64,000 nt of DNA from Thysanoteuthis rhombus (GCA_963457665.1 OY735212.1:4414397-4478396); one strand, 5' to 3'; shown: positions 1-12,700, counted from the stretch's first letter. Notes: generated by a model not told the origin, from the letters alone. A program made the numbers and translations.

Positions 1-1129
1 TTGTTTACTTACTATTTACTTTGTATACTTATTAGACTGATTCAAATGAATAACACTCGCACGTCTACCTGTCATGGAGTTGAGGAAAGTGGAAACAGGT
101 GTTTGCGTGTGTAACAGTGACAAAAATGAAAGTTATCTTTACAAGTAGGAAGATAAAAGAATTTAAGTGTCGATAGACAGAAGATGAGGAGAATAATGAA
201 ATTATTAAAGGTTTTTGGCAAATCAACAACTATATGGATCATCAAGTGCCAAAGAAGACTCTCTTTTTGTGCTTATACTCAATTCCAAGTTATCTGTATC
301 TCTCGATTCATGGCAAAATCGTCTTAAGGAATGTTGGACATGGTCAGTACCCTAATGGGTGACCATAGGAAATACCAGTAGCAGTTTACAGCTGGGTACC
401 ATGTAGAGAATCTCCCATTAATCATCTTAAGGAGGAAACCGATTACACTACAGTCGATAATGAAAGCCAAGTAACTCTTCACTCATCAACTCTCTGACTG
501 GCCTGGCTACGAGCAGCAAGAAATGAATGAATCCATCTTTTTATCTCACAAACACACGTTATTCATCTTATGCAGTTGAAGATGACCATGGATTCAGTTC
601 TGAGTAGTATATCAGCTACTGCACATGGCAGGATCTGAAGTCATAACTTGTGCTTGATTATAGTGAAGGGGAGAGTCGTACCCATCATCAGCTTCACTGT
701 AATCTCTCCCTACCTGGGTCCAGATGAAGTCAAGACAGCTGGACAAAGACCAGGGTACCCTGCAGGTCACAACCCATACTTTTCCCTGCTTCTAAATCCA
801 TTTCTGGTCTGAAGGGAGTCCCGTTCTTGGGTCAAGAATCAGAGTTGTCCGTCTTGTAGACTGGATGCAAACTGTACGTGAAGAGCTCAATCTTCCCCAC
901 TGTTTAGCCTGGGGGAAGGAGACATGGATTCATGCCTTTCCCAAAAGCATTAGATTTTGGCATATCAACATCTACAAGGATCATCCAGTTCCAAACAAGA
1001 CTGTGCAATATAACTCAAGAGTGAGTTATTTGCATCTTCCTCTTTCTTTCACACACACACGGAAGTACAATGGAGGACAAAATAAACGTAGATGAACTTT
1101 GAAAACTGCTCACCAAAAATAATTGATCA
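1..1129. other. Intronic sequence without a gene
   Basis: No exon-like stretch on either strand. Contains SINE-tail words (CATGGATTCATGCCTTTCCC near 923). The expected next UHM exon is not here. Confidence 0.5.
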
Positions 1130-1440
1130 AGCGTAGCCATCAAAAGTGGCAATGTGTTCTTTTCTGTTAATATGCATGTGTGTTTGTTCATGTATTTCAG
1201 CACTCCTGGCAGTAATGTTTTGTCTACAAACTTGGAAAATGGCATCAGTACTCCGCTAGATCCTACCTCAAAAAAATATTTTTTTATTATTAGAAAAAAA
1301 AGTTTGTTTTTTTTTTTTTTTACTGTTTTGGGGCCCTCATTTTGATTGGTATAGTTCTTTAATAACACCTGGATTCCCCAGAATCAAGATATTTCTAGAT
1401 GGTTTTTTTCCCCACACTATTTTAGATATTTTCAAGTAGA
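1130..1440 (+). repeat. Family E interspersed repeat (degraded)
   Basis: Contains GGCATCAGTACTCCGCTAGA, T-runs, then TTTTGGGGCCCTCATTTTG and ATTTTAGATATTTTC. The order (variable lead, TACTCC, T-runs, TGGG..CTC, TAGAT) is like 26810-27040. Confidence 0.35.
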
Positions 1441-1504
1441 AAATGGCAATGATACCATAATTGTCCAATTATTGACTGTGATGACAAGTTATTACTGGTT
1501 TCGA

Positions 1505-1530
1505 ATATATATATATATATATATATATAT
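1505..1530. repeat. (AT)n microsatellite
   Basis: Uninterrupted AT dinucleotides. Confidence 0.9.
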
Positions 1531-2593
1531 TACATAGCAACCACTAATATTGATATCTTTCGAATTGCTCAAGTAAACTTCATTTACCATGAAACCAAAT
1601 ATTATCATAAAATCTCTACAGCAATTCCTGTGTTTTACTGGTCGAGTAGTGAGTTGCATAAAACTACAGTTAGCAAATATAAAATTCAGTCATAAAAGTC
1701 AGAAGAAAAAGAAGACAATATAACATTCTCTATGCCGTTAACCATTTGGCCACTCCGCACCTCTCGAAATGTTACTGCATTCCTACAAGCACATTGTTAC
1801 ACAATTTAATGGTCACAGGTTGCCAACTACAGATGCCCTTAACTATTCAAATCTATTACACTTTACACCTGGGGTTTCCAACTCATTTACTATGGCAAGC
1901 TGAATACTATGTTGGTACGCAGTATGCGGGCCTGATAACACAAGTATGAGCAACTTGGGATCACATATTACGTGAGAAATATGAAAATAAGGAATGTGAA
2001 TTCATACTTCTCTCATGCTTGCAGGAATCTCTTGAAAACAAATGCCTAGGGCTTTGCAAAGAATTCTGAGTTCCACTTACGGTTCGATCAACACTTAGCT
2101 TTACTTTTCAAGGTCTGTTTTATATCTATATTTTTGGAATTTCAAGGGGATCAATATGAATCAAAAAGTCCCTTCATTAGAAAAGTATTAATTTACATCA
2201 GTTGGATACAATTTTGTTTTTCTATTCTTATTGTCTATTTTATATTTCAAGTATATTTTGAGCTTTGGATCTCAAATCCATAAAATCAAGAGATCTGGAT
2301 CACCTCCAATCCCAAGTTTGTCAGACAAATAGTATGGTACTGTACTGTAATAGATTTGACAGAAAGTATGGCAGTTTTGAACTCATAATCATTAAGATAC
2401 AAGGTCAGTCTGAGCAATGAATCCCCATTCAAAAAGCTAATTTTTTTTAGTCAGATGAAGATCATATTCAACATATTTCTACCAAGATCTGATGAATTCA
2501 CAGAAAAATCAGAACAAAATCATATCCTGCAACACAAGAATGGATAAAACCGGTCGTGTCTGATGAGATTTCTACAAAAAAGAAGGATGGATG

Positions 2594-2836
2594 AGCAGAG
2601 AGAGCAAAAAGTATCAAATACATCTTAAAAGGTTCATTTCAACATCCTTTGACAACTTCAGAATTGACAGGATTAGGACCAAATATAAAAAAAATACTAA
2701 AATCAAAAAATATTTTGAACCAAGATAAAGCATTAAAAAATGTCACTTACAAAAAAAAAAAAAGCGTTGATTTTGAAGCTGTATAAGGATATTAACTTTT
2801 TGAAATGTATTGGATACATTTTTGCACTCACTGTAT
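2594..2836. mobile_element. Tc1-like MITE, copy 1
   Basis: The ends are imperfect inverted repeats (GAGAGCAAAAAGTATCAAAT left; ATTGGATACATTTTTGCACTC right). The interior is poly-A rich. It is the same family as 11415-11661, sharing AATTGACAG.ATT.GGACCAAA. Confidence 0.6.
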
Positions 2837-2940
2837 AGAATCCGAGGGATGGCGATGAAGTGAGATATGTGTAAGGAGACATGTCTAGAAAGAGTGACAA
2901 TATATTTATCTGTGTATTTGAAGAAAAGTAACTGGATATA

Positions 2941-3770
2941 TTAGGTTGTTACAAAAGAAATGTCATCTTTTTCTTGCTTTTCTTACATCATAGAGAATAA
3001 TGACTAACAGGAAAGGTTCATTATTATAATTGCTTTCTTTTTTTAAGATACAATGTACAAGGAACATAATTTGTTATTATTGGAGGTTTTTGAGCCGTTA
3101 AGAAAGTTAGAGTCTCCCTTAGAAGTTGGAACTCATTTTCACATACAATTCCGAATTAGGATATGATGCAGCCAAAGCTGCCAATAATGACAACAATGTA
3201 TTTGGAGTGAACAATACTACAGTGCAAACTGTTCAGCATTGGTTCAATAAGACAATGTTTCAAGATATAGATACCAATGATAAATTATGATTGAGGCCCA
3301 AACCTGTTCTTAATGGAGAATTGTTGGTAGTAATGGCCAATAACCTACCGATTACTTTACTGTTCGAGCATTTTCTGGAAATTCTAGGGCTTCAACATTG
3401 ACCATGTCACATAATTTCGAGACAATAGGAAAAGTCAAGTTGGAAAAATGGTTCCTGCATAAACTGAATGAAATGCTCTATGACAGTGCAAGAACAGATT
3501 CCTCTTAGCTAATGGTGTATAAGGATTAGAGAATTTGGATATGAAGTCTTGCAGCCTCCTCTATATTCACCTGACATTTCTCCTACAGATTATCATCTTT
3601 AAAGCATTTTGAACTTCATATCTTTAATAAAAGGTTTAATAATCAGGAAGCCATAATTTGTGCTTTTACTGATTTTGTGCCACCAAATCTTTATAAAGCT
3701 GGATTATCATCATTGGAGAATGGTCATTGCTTCATGCTTTTATTGAATATTTTCTGTTTTTTGTACTTCA
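2941..3770 (+). mobile_element. Degenerate mariner transposon
   Basis: It starts TTAGGTTGTTACAAAAGAAA after a TA, like a mariner inverted terminus. Broken frames give YDAAKAANNDNNVFGVNNTT then VQTVQHWFNK (paired-like HTH). They also give LQPPLYSPDISPTDYHL, the catalytic HPPYSPDL.P.D block with its third acid, and a GAGAATGG tail region. Many stops. I see no clear right terminus; the end given is approximate. Confidence 0.7.
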
Positions 3771-3959
3771 TATCATCCTTCATCTTACTGATGAAAAAAA
3801 AAACAATATTTAATATCTAAATGTGTGCATGCATATATAGACATAGACTTGTATAGGAGGAGAAATGAAGGTGTACCCGAAAAGAGATGAGTGAATAAGA
3901 ACATCATGAATAACTGAAAATGAGAGATAGTGTGAGCATAAGATGCAGGTTTAGTTGAT

Positions 3960-4280
3960 CATGATTGTCTCCCTTTAAGAAGAGATTGTTGGTGTCCAAG
4001 ACAATTACATTATAACTGAACAATGGATAATTAAAGGTCAATTACGACTTGCAAACATTATAACAATATCAAAGAAATCATGTGCAAAATATCAAAATTG
4101 ATTCCAAATTAAAGAAATTCAATACTTTTGACTAAAATAAGTCTTTTGATGATTTTCTGTTTTTATTCCCGGCTTTCTGAATGCGTTGGAGATAATAAAG
4201 GCAAAGATCTATCACCCAGCCGCCTTACATTGCAAATTATACAATAGCCTCCCACACTATATCGAGGGACTCCCATTTAT
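3960..4280. mobile_element. MITE related to 9150-9490
   Basis: It shares CATTATAACTG, a CAAAGAAAT.ATGTG.AAA segment, CTTTTGATGA and CACTATATCG(A/G)(G)GGACTCC with the 9150 copy. The right end resembles the inverse of 24471-type ends. Confidence 0.4.
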
Positions 4281-4519
4281 AGATTTAAGTGTCCATGTAC
4301 CAGAATCTGTTTCAGTATGTAAATGTAGGTGAATTCAAGTTCAGGTCAATGTGTTACAATAAGATTGTAAAAACAAAAGATTTTGTGAGATCACAGAATA
4401 TTTCAGTAATCTTATGAAATACCTTATTTCACAATCAGTTTAGCAATTGTTAAGATGTTCATGATGCTGATGATTACAACTGTAATGAGTTCAATCCTCA
4501 TTGAGTACCCTAATCCTTT

Positions 4520-4604
4520 GGCCTTGTGTCAAACTAAGCTAAACCAAGTGAATATCAAGTATATTCTGCACAAGTGTATATACAGCTTAGTTTGGCACAA
4601 AGCC
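4520..4604. repeat. Hairpin, 21-bp arms
   Basis: GGCCTTGTGTCAAACTAAGC(T) at 4520-4540 pairs with 4584-4604 at 19 of 21 positions; loop of 43 nt. Same arm sequence as the next hairpin. Confidence 0.6.
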
Positions 4605-4745
4605 ACAGTAGACACATTAAAAGAAGGTATTTATCATGCTCATGCCTCCAAGACAATTTGTATTCAAGCGTACGTGCACCAGTATCAGTAGATGTGTGTG
4701 TACGTGATTTTCTAAATATAAACGAGTTCAATTTCACGTGAATGT

Positions 4746-4886
4746 GTTAAGATACTGAAACTATTGTGGCTTTGTGTCAAACTCAGCTGCACATACACCG
4801 TAGACACTAGAGCCGAATTTACATTTAGATATTTAGGGAGTTCCAGTTAGTTTGACACAAGGCCACAGTAGTTTCACAATCTTAAC
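4746..4886. repeat. Hairpin, ~42-bp arms
   Basis: GTTAAGATACTGAAACTATT and onward to 4788 is matched in reverse by 4845-4886, with few mismatches. The loop is about 56 nt. Looks like a foldback MITE. A related single arm lies at 13165-13200. Confidence 0.6.
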
Positions 4887-5589
4887 GTAACCTATTCAGA
4901 CAATAAGCAAGGGGGTCGGAGAGGAGAGTGTATGACTGTGTTGACAGCAAATAACAAAAAAAGGAATGTACACTAAAGGCAAAGACTAGTTGGCAGCCTT
5001 CGACTTTTATTGGTTTGGACTTTTCATTCTCATCTGGGGTCGAGCCCACCCTGAACCCAAATTGGCCCACCCCTAGTCCAAACTCCCACTTTCTCACTCA
5101 TAACACTAGATAAACATATACACAGTGTTCAGGATATCTGTATATACAAAAAGAGAGGATGGATTTTATATATAAATATATATACAATTGCATCAAGTAT
5201 AAATAAATTGATCTGTCCTATATATATCTATATATATATATAATATATTATATAGTATCAATGTACGTGTGTGTTTGCACTCTAAGATGCCGAGAGCTAC
5301 GCATCACTGAACAGAAACAAAGGCAGGTCTCTGATTACTTAAAGCATACATCTTTAGGACAAATTTTGCAAAAAGAAAATAGTTGATTTTAAAGAGGGTC
5401 TCCATTTGCACTCTTAGAAAACGATCAGTCGAAAAAATATTTTTTCTTTGTACTTTTTTGATCAGGGATTTTTAGAAAAACTATCAAGTTAATCTATGAA
5501 ATCAAAGTATACATTTATTCTGAATCAGCATTATCTAGGGTGTTTTTTTTTCATCATATGAACCTACTCACATAAGAGGTGGGTTCAAT

Positions 5590-7000
5590 GATATTTTTGT
5601 AAATTTCTTTTTGGGCAGTAATTCTTAGGTTCGAAGTCATGGCAGTTCAATAGCCAAGTGGTTACAGCCTTGGAAAAAAGAATTAGTGGACCAAGTTCAA
5701 AGTCCAATGGGAGAAGGTTTTTTTCTTTTTAATTTTATATTCTCTCAAACGATTCCAAGGATTTTAGAGGGAGATTCCAATTTACAATGCTTAAGTGGAC
5801 CCTCATTTTGGGTATAACTGGAATCAGCTGCTCACAATTTGCCTACAGCACAAATTTCAAGGTTGAATTTCCGAAAAACAAGTTTGACAATTCATATGAG
5901 GTCTGCATTCATGCTTTCAGAAGAAAAGTCTGTTGATTTTTTTCTTTCCTTTATTTCTTCATTTACAATTTCCTCAGTAATTACTGAAGTTAAATCTATG
6001 AAATCAAAATATATGTATATATATTGGATCAACATCACCTGGGGAGTTTTTTTTTCATTATATATTTGAACACACACTCATGTGTGTGTGGTGTGTTAGG
6101 GTGGGGGTTGATACTATTTTTACAATTCCTTTTTGAGCAGTAATTCTCACCTTCAAAGTCATGGCAGTTCGATATCTGAGTGGTTGGACCCTCAAAAAAT
6201 AGGCATACCTGAAATCAGCAGATCACTATTTGCCTATAGCAGACTTCTTTAGATCTTATTTAAACATTAAAAAACACACACTCCCAGAAAGCAAGTGTAT
6301 ACTTACATCTTTTTTCTTGATTTTATATTGGTGCTGAAATTTACAGCTTCTAAGTCATGACAATTCAGTAGGCGAGTGGTTAAAACCTCAAAAAACAGAT
6401 TTGGTGGACAAACTTCAAACTCAGACAGAAGTTATTTTTTCTACACTCAGTGCAAATGTAAGTTTGGATATGTCTATATTATACAAAGTACTAAATTTCA
6501 ATTCTAAAGTTTATATGCTTTTAATCAATCAGACCTTCAAACCTCCTGGAAATTTGGTAGATTTGAGAAAGTAAATATTTCAAGGTTTTTTAAGAATACT
6601 ATTTACAATGAAGCGATAACACTAAATTGCAACCTTACTTTCCATTCGTTATAAGTGACCATGGATATGAATTTCTCTTTCTCTCAGGGCTTATGCCAGT
6701 TTGCCAAAGGTTGCACACCCACCTGCACATATCTGCCTTGAAGTGTGCTGGCCCAACCGGCAAGATATTGCACAGGGAAAACAGAGGCATTTCCCAAATC
6801 AGCAGATCATAATTTATCTACAATGCACAAATCAAAATTGAATTTTTGTCAATTTATGGAGGAAGGGGTCTTTGTTCACACTCACATAATAAAAGCCCAT
6901 TTTAATACAGAAGAAATCAGTGAGAGCAACAATACACCAGTGTTCAGAAATGCGGTAAATACAATCGGCAGACCAAGTTCAGACCCGATGGAGAAAATTT
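5590..7000 (+). repeat. Cluster of tRNA(Ser/Leu)-like SINE units
   Basis: Three clear units share CATGGCAGTTC.ATA.C.GAGTGGTT.....CCT.AAAAAA: 5635-5710, 6155-6240 and 6350-6430. TAGCCAAGTGGTTA and GGACCAAGTTCAAAGTCC look like pol III A and B boxes. Related words (AATCAGCAGATCA, CAGACCAAGTTCAGACC) recur up to 7000. Confidence 0.5.
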
Positions 7001-8360
7001 GACTTTTTTCATGTGCTTTAAATTTATTAGAGCTTCAGATTTTCTGGAAATTTGTCAGTTTTAAAAAAAGAAATATTTGAAAGTTTTATATGAAGGGGTT
7101 CTATTTACAATATAGCTATTATGCTGAACTGCACAACTTAGTTTCTGTTCCTGATAAGTGACTATGGATGTGAATTTCTTCTCCTATCAGTGCTAATACC
7201 AGTTAGGCAGAATCTTTCAAAGAATCCAACCCTAAAATGACAATAAAATGTTTCTTCTCAGTGCAAAAAACAATAAACTTAATCCGACCAGAGTCCAAAT
7301 CCAGACATAACAATAAAACATGGACAAAAAATATAAAAATAGTACATCACTGTTAATATATTATTGGAGACTGCTAGCGAACTCAACCTTCAGTAAAAAT
7401 GGAAAACATTAAAACAAACACATATATGCCAGAATATTGAAACCCTATGTCATCCCAAAATAAGAAATTGGAAATCCTCATTTCTGCCATTAGAGCAAAA
7501 TGAACAAAAAACAGAATTATTACACAAAATCATTTTTTTTTAAAAATGAAATAGTGTCAAAATTTCTATTAACAAACACAACTCAATAATCCACATATAG
7601 ATATACTGAAAATAATCACCATAGATATCTTATTCACACAACCACCTTTGAACAACCCAATCACCAAAATTATCTTGGACATGTGAAAACAGACCAAACC
7701 CCAAATAATCAAATTAACAACTATGATCATATAAGAGGGAACTCTAACATAATGAAACAGATTTAAGTGAGAACAAAATACTCCCAGAGAGAAAAGATAC
7801 CACAAGAGTACTGACAGATCAACCACATACTGATAACTAAAATGCCTTTACCATACCCTCCTGATTTATGATTTATAACTACCAACAAGCTTAACAACCC
7901 CACTAAATAAAACAAAAAGAACATAACAAACCAATAAACAAAAACACAGATAGAATAAAAGAAAGATCCTATCACCAGAAAAAATGTCCTAAATGGGAAT
8001 CTAAAATAAACCGAATTATTTGCCTGAAGAAGGCTAAACAATATAGAAACATTAACGTGTTTGTGTAGCGATTACTTACTTGATTATATCTCTCTTTATC
8101 TCTCTCTCTATGTATATAGATAGATAGACATAGATGAAGAAAAATTAGATATCTACAGAGATTAAGTATCATTCAGCAAATCAATGTTTATATCCATATG
8201 AATATACATAATATACTAATGCAAGTACCTATAAACCTCTGCATGTGATTATTCATAATATGTATGTCAAGGTGGAAATGCAGTGAAATGGAAATACAGT
8301 GAATGCACAATACCAACTATGATGTACTTATGTGGAACATATAAACAAAACAACATGAAA
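7001..8360. other. A/C-rich stretch without a recognised gene
   Basis: Minus-strand open frames at 7569-8172 are hydrophobic only because the plus strand is A/C-rich. CTGAAGAAGGCTAAACAATA then GAAACATTAACG near 8020 resembles a retroelement terminus. Confidence 0.4.
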
Positions 8361-8361
8361 A

Positions 8362-8712
8362 CCTTGGAATCAGAGGGCTATGGAAAGAGCAACACTACAA
8401 ATAACTCTAAGAGATAGAAAGAGATCAACATGGATCTCAGAGCAGATCAGGGTAAAATATATTATACAATTGATCAAGTTTACAAAAATGGAGGTGAGCT
8501 AGACACTTAGCAAGGAAAAGAGGACAACAGATGGAAAAGGTTGAACGAAAGGAGCCCATTTAACAGTAGATGCAGTTGGAAAAGACCAAACACAAGATGG
8601 AGGGATAAGATAGAAAAGTTTGATGGCAAGACATGATAGAGGATAGCATAATCAAGGTCGTCATGGAAGCAGATGGGAGAGGCCTTTGTCCAACAGTGAA
8701 CTTGTAACAGAT
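8362..8712 (+). mobile_element. LINE 3' tail, degenerate
   Basis: Broken plus-strand frames give RPNTRWRDKIEKFDGKT followed by WKQMGEAFVQQ, the last conserved residues of RTE-like LINE ORF2. An (AT)n tract follows directly. Confidence 0.65.
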
Positions 8713-8713
8713 G

Positions 8714-8717
<4 letters not shown>

Positions 8718-8754
<37 letters not shown>

Positions 8755-8765
8755 CACACACACAC
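8718..8765. repeat. (AT)n(AC)n microsatellite
   Basis: AT run then ACACAC run at the end of a LINE tail. Confidence 0.9.
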
Positions 8766-9149
8766 GCTTCACAATCAAATTTGTCTCTTGTGTACGTCCC
8801 CATCCGAATGTTAGAATAGTCAAACCCAGTGAATCTAGTGAAGGATAGAAACACCACCATGTTCAGTTATTTATTAGCAGTGTGATCTACATCTACCCTA
8901 ATGTAAAAAGACAGAATCATTTGGTGTCACTCAATGATAAACACCCAGCCTGACAGTGATGGATGCCAACTTACACTCTGCCAACATCTATTGTGTCTGC
9001 CTGTCTGTCTGACTATGGCTCAGTTGCCACCAAAACATCTGGGAACAGAGGAGGCTGACAAAGGAAGGAGAAATTATAAGGAACGAGAAGAGTGTAGTAA
9101 TAGTTTGGAGTGGTTGCTTGCCTTGACTAATATTTGTAATAATACATAG

Positions 9150-9490
9150 ACCCTGTTTGTAACGTGGGTGTTAGGGGTCCAAGAAAGACAAATGCATTAT
9201 AACTGGACCCCAGTTGTAATCTAAAGCCAATTACAAATTCACTAGTGAACGAAGCAGTTTTAATCACAAAATCAAAGAAATAATGTGTAAAACACCATGT
9301 GATTTTATATCAAGTAGTTGCAAGTTGAAGAACTTTAATATTTTAGTCATATTAGATGAGCCTTTTGATGAAATCTTGTTTTTAAACACATTTTTATGGA
9401 TGAAGGGTCTCTATTGCTCAAAGGCAAAAATGTTGGGCTCCATCAATCAACCCACCTTATATATCGTTATCTGCACTATATCGGAGGACT
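9150..9490. mobile_element. MITE related to 3960-4280
   Basis: See shared words at 3960-4280. It ends near ATCGGAGGACTCCTGTATA, which inverts to a TACAGGAGTCCTCC type terminus. Confidence 0.4.
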
Positions 9491-9529
9491 CCTGTATAGC
9501 ATTTTCCTATCCCTGGAATATAACATGCT

Positions 9530-9700
9530 CAAAGTTATAATTCATCTATGTAATGAACAGTGTAACCTTTTCTGTTTCTTTGTTTCTTTGGTCCATAATG
9601 ATGGACACTTCCACTTGAAGGTAACAATTTGCAGCAATATCTCCTACCTACCATTTGAAATGATGGACTCTCCAACTTGAATGCGCTCAATCATTTTTTG
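9530..9700 (+). repeat. Family D repeat
   Basis: ATGTAATGAACAGTGTAACC, ACACTTCCACTTGAAGGTAA, CACCATTTGAAATGATGGAC-like text. It follows the MITE at 9150. Confidence 0.45.
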
Positions 9701-10221
9701 ATTAAACCACAGATGAAATTGATTCGACGCAAAGATTTATTTAGACTATTAACAGATTTGAAGTAGTGAACTTTATCAAGTCTTAGAGTAAGTAAGAGAA
9801 TGAAAGAAACTACTTCACAGTCTCTAGTATATATATATTCATAAATATGTATTTACTTTCTTTTCAATGAAATTCTAAGAAGACTAGTTTACCTGAGCAG
9901 TCAAAAATGATGGCATATATGAAATATATGGAAATGCATTGCATTTTACATATGTAGATTTAGGAGATTTGCATAGCAATGACTTATTTATTTTGGACCA
10001 GCATCTCAGTCTTTATCTTTGAAGCAATAACCAAGTGGATAAAAACATTGTTATCTGTGGTTTTTCATTCACAGGAGTTCTAAGTACAATCTTCACACTT
10101 GGCAGTTCACTTGCTCACAAAGACATAAATCATATTGGACAAAGAAGGAGCAGAGGAAATAGAGAGTTCTGAGAGCATATATCTCTGCCAATGTCATTTT
10201 ATCTAAAAATTAAACAAACTA

Positions 10222-10443
10222 TACCAGGTGAGCCAAAAAAAAAACGTTAAGGATGTTGTGGCCTATAGTTGCTGAAATATTTCACGAATGTGTTGAGAGT
10301 AATTTGCTGATAGTTAACGTAATGATAAATACTTTATTTAGTAATCGCCATGATCTCAGTAACGCAAGAGTCATCAAGTTATATTTTGGTGACTATAGTC
10401 TAACAAATCTTTAGCCTTTTTTAGGGTGGGGGTGTCACCTGGT
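10222..10443. mobile_element. Small MITE with 10-bp termini
   Basis: TACCAGGTGA at 10222 and TCACCTGGTA at 10434 are exact inverted ends, 222 bp in total. No coding capacity. The superfamily is unclear. Confidence 0.5.
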
Positions 10444-10778
10444 AAATCTCAGACTAAGCCATGACAAAAGCTTCTGTAGAGAAAAAAACAAGTCTTGGAC
10501 TCACCAAGAAATTTGATGAATTGTTTCCTTGGCTGTCGGCCCACCCTACCACAAAATGTCATTGAAATTCAAAGAGAACTATTTAATTATAGTGTAGACA
10601 AACAAAAGTGAATACATAACCTATGTCCAACTTCTTTCACAGGTAATGACCAATGCAACTTCAAGTATTACAAAGCATATAATACCAAGTTCAATCCCTA
10701 AGAACAGCATTGATTGAACAACAGACTCAAAACACCCATGAATGAAACTGAAAGTTTTGTTTATAAGTTTTTTTACAA

Positions 10779-11228
10779 CAGGGATTCTCAAAGTTGGGGT
10801 CAGGATCCCTCTAGCAGGCCCTATAAAGGTTATTGGATGTGGCAATATTTCATCTTTTAAAAAGAATGATTATTTAACAAGAATTTGTTTTTTTTAATTT
10901 TTCATTTTTATCAAAAATCAAAACCCCAAAAAAAACACACTGCTCTTGGTGCTGATTGTAAAATGGCTCAATACACTTGACTAATTTTTGAAAAATAAAT
11001 TTCAATTTGTTGTTTCAGTAATCTATCTTAAAAGAGTAATAAATAACGTAAAATTTATCATAAATTATAAACATGTTTTTGACAATTCTTTGGTCTTTAT
11101 ATGTTTCTATGCTTGATTACAGTGAGATTATGACAAAATACTAATATACAGTCTTAGTACCAAAAGCTTTTATAACAATGAAGGGTAGCAAAAGATTTTC
11201 TTTCATTTGAGGAGCCTTGCTTTAAAGG
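10779..11228. mobile_element. hAT-like MITE, copy 1
   Basis: It begins CAGGGATTCTCAAAGTTGGG, a typical hAT-type end. The interior aligns by eye to 53347-53744 (shared AAATGGCTCAAT, GGATTATAAA-like and TTTCTAT..TTG.TTAC text). The right end is near GGAGCCTTGCTTTAAAG. Confidence 0.55.
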
Positions 11229-11414
11229 TTACCAAATGCAACATTTACTTGATGAAAGCTGGGGAGATGAAACAGCTCAAAATGAGGATACTTGTTCAAA
11301 TAATTTCCTTAATCATAATAACGCTTCAAGTTCATAACAGTGAACTAATGAAAGCTATTGCTGTAACTGACAAAATATATACACATACTAGCAAAGAGAA
11401 AATAACACATGAAT

Positions 11415-11661
11415 ATACAGTGAGTGAAAAAAGTATCCAATACACTTCAAAAAGTTCATTTTAACATCTTGATACATCACCAAAATTGACAGAATTTGGA
11501 CCAAAGCTGAAAAAAAATACAAAAATCAAGAAAATATTAAAACACATTTGAACATTTAAAAGTTGTACATAAAAACCAAAAATGTTTGGTCTGAATTCTG
11601 TCAATTTTGTAATTGTATAAATTTGTTAAAATTAACTTTTTGAAATGAATTGACTACTTTT
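11415..11661. mobile_element. Tc1-like MITE, copy 2
   Basis: Left terminus TACAGTGAGTGAAAAAAGTA; the right end has the inverse form CTTTTTGAAATGAATTGACT. Its right end abuts the GAT tail of the LINE at 11661, so one has inserted at or in the other. Confidence 0.6.
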
Positions 11662-12185
11662 TGTCATCATCATCAGTCTTTTAACGTCAGTCATTGAACA
11701 TAGACCTTCCTCAGGATTTGCCAGACCTCTCTATCATGGACATTGCAGAGCCAATACTTTCTGAACTTGTCTAGTTAATCTCACTCTCTTGTATTCAGCT
11801 GGCCTAAGTTACGCTTGTAATCTCTGGGGATCCACATTGTGAGTAGTGATGTTCTTCGGTTGTCAGCCATTTTTGCAATATGACCAGCCCATTGCCATTT
11901 GAGTTTTCTAATGGATTCCATGACATCTCTGACTCCTGTTTTTTTCCCCCCGATACATTTTACTGTTTTATCATTTCTCCATGTGAGGTTGAGCATGATC
12001 CTTCCATGTGCACGTTGTATGCTACTCAGTTTGAGGGTCTGTCTTTTGGTTAGGTCCCATGTTTCAGGTCCATAGTTGACCATCGGTAGGATGCGTTGGT
12101 TGTATACCCTTCTTATTAGGACTAATGGGACTTTCTTGTTCTTGAAAGTTACTCCCTGTACATTACTCAATCCCAAAATGATCTT
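11661..12185 (-). mobile_element. LINE RT C-terminal fragment with GAT-repeat tail
   Basis: An open minus frame of 131 codons carries RRVYNQRILPMVNYGPETWD (the conserved YG.ETW motif), then SSIQRAHGRIMLNLTWRND and LKWQWAGHIAKMADNR. It ends at the (GAT)n-type tail at about 11661-11672. It is 5'-truncated. The frame is still open over most of its length, so this is one of the younger copies in the window. Confidence 0.75.
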
Positions 12186-12610
12186 ATGAAGCTATCACAA
12201 ATATCTCAGACTCCTGTTTGAAGCTATCATCTGAATTTCAATTTCCTACTTTCAAAAATGTTATAGATAATTTTATTGATGTCTAACGCAACAGGTAACA
12301 TTCCTGACTACATGAGAAATGCTACGAAGCCGACATCATAAATAGTAGTTTGGTATCCAAGAACACGGAAACGGAAGAGAAAGAAAGATCCTAGACAAGG
12401 GGAGAATCAACTGATGATGGAAAGTAGAGGAAAGAACGGTCAAAGGGAGGGCATCAACCCAAGTGACACAGGATGATCAGTATACAAACTGTCGGACAGA
12501 TGAAATGAAAGATCGGACACTGGATACAATCAAAGCAGAGGAAACGATTCTTAAAAGATTTGCGAATCACTTTACAGATACAAATAATCAAAGACTAAAT
12601 AAAGACTCAC

Positions 12611-12700
12611 ATCGTAGATAGTGACTTTGCGAACATCACCAAACTTCGAACACTCTAGCCGCACATCTTCACGCAATTCTTGCAAGAGAGTTGGTTCATC
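12611..12700 (-). CDS. HTATSF1: HTATSF1 coding exon 6 (UHM helix 1 and strand 2)
   Basis: Codons 358-387, 90 nt, phase 0 at both ends. The acceptor is TTTTCTCTTCAACAG|GAT and the donor GAT|GTGAGTC. It encodes DEPTLLQELREDVRLECSKF then GDVRKVTIYD. The first part is the acidic helix of the UHM (E365, E368, D369, E373), which in this family contacts the basic ligand motif of SF3B1. The second part is the next strand. The following exon, with the DGxxSVxF strand and the GRWF-type loop expected for a UHM, was not found in 1-12610 and probably lies further down. Confidence 0.9.

Noticed and set aside
7569-8172. Overlapping minus-strand hydrophobic frames resembling membrane proteins
   Set aside because: The plus strand is A/C-rich without T-rich stops; reversed it gives Phe/Leu/Ile/Val by composition alone. 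No conserved motif.
1-12610. Next HTATSF1 exon (second half of the UHM)
   Set aside because: I looked on the minus strand for the expected DG.ASV.F and GRWF-like text with splice sites and found none.
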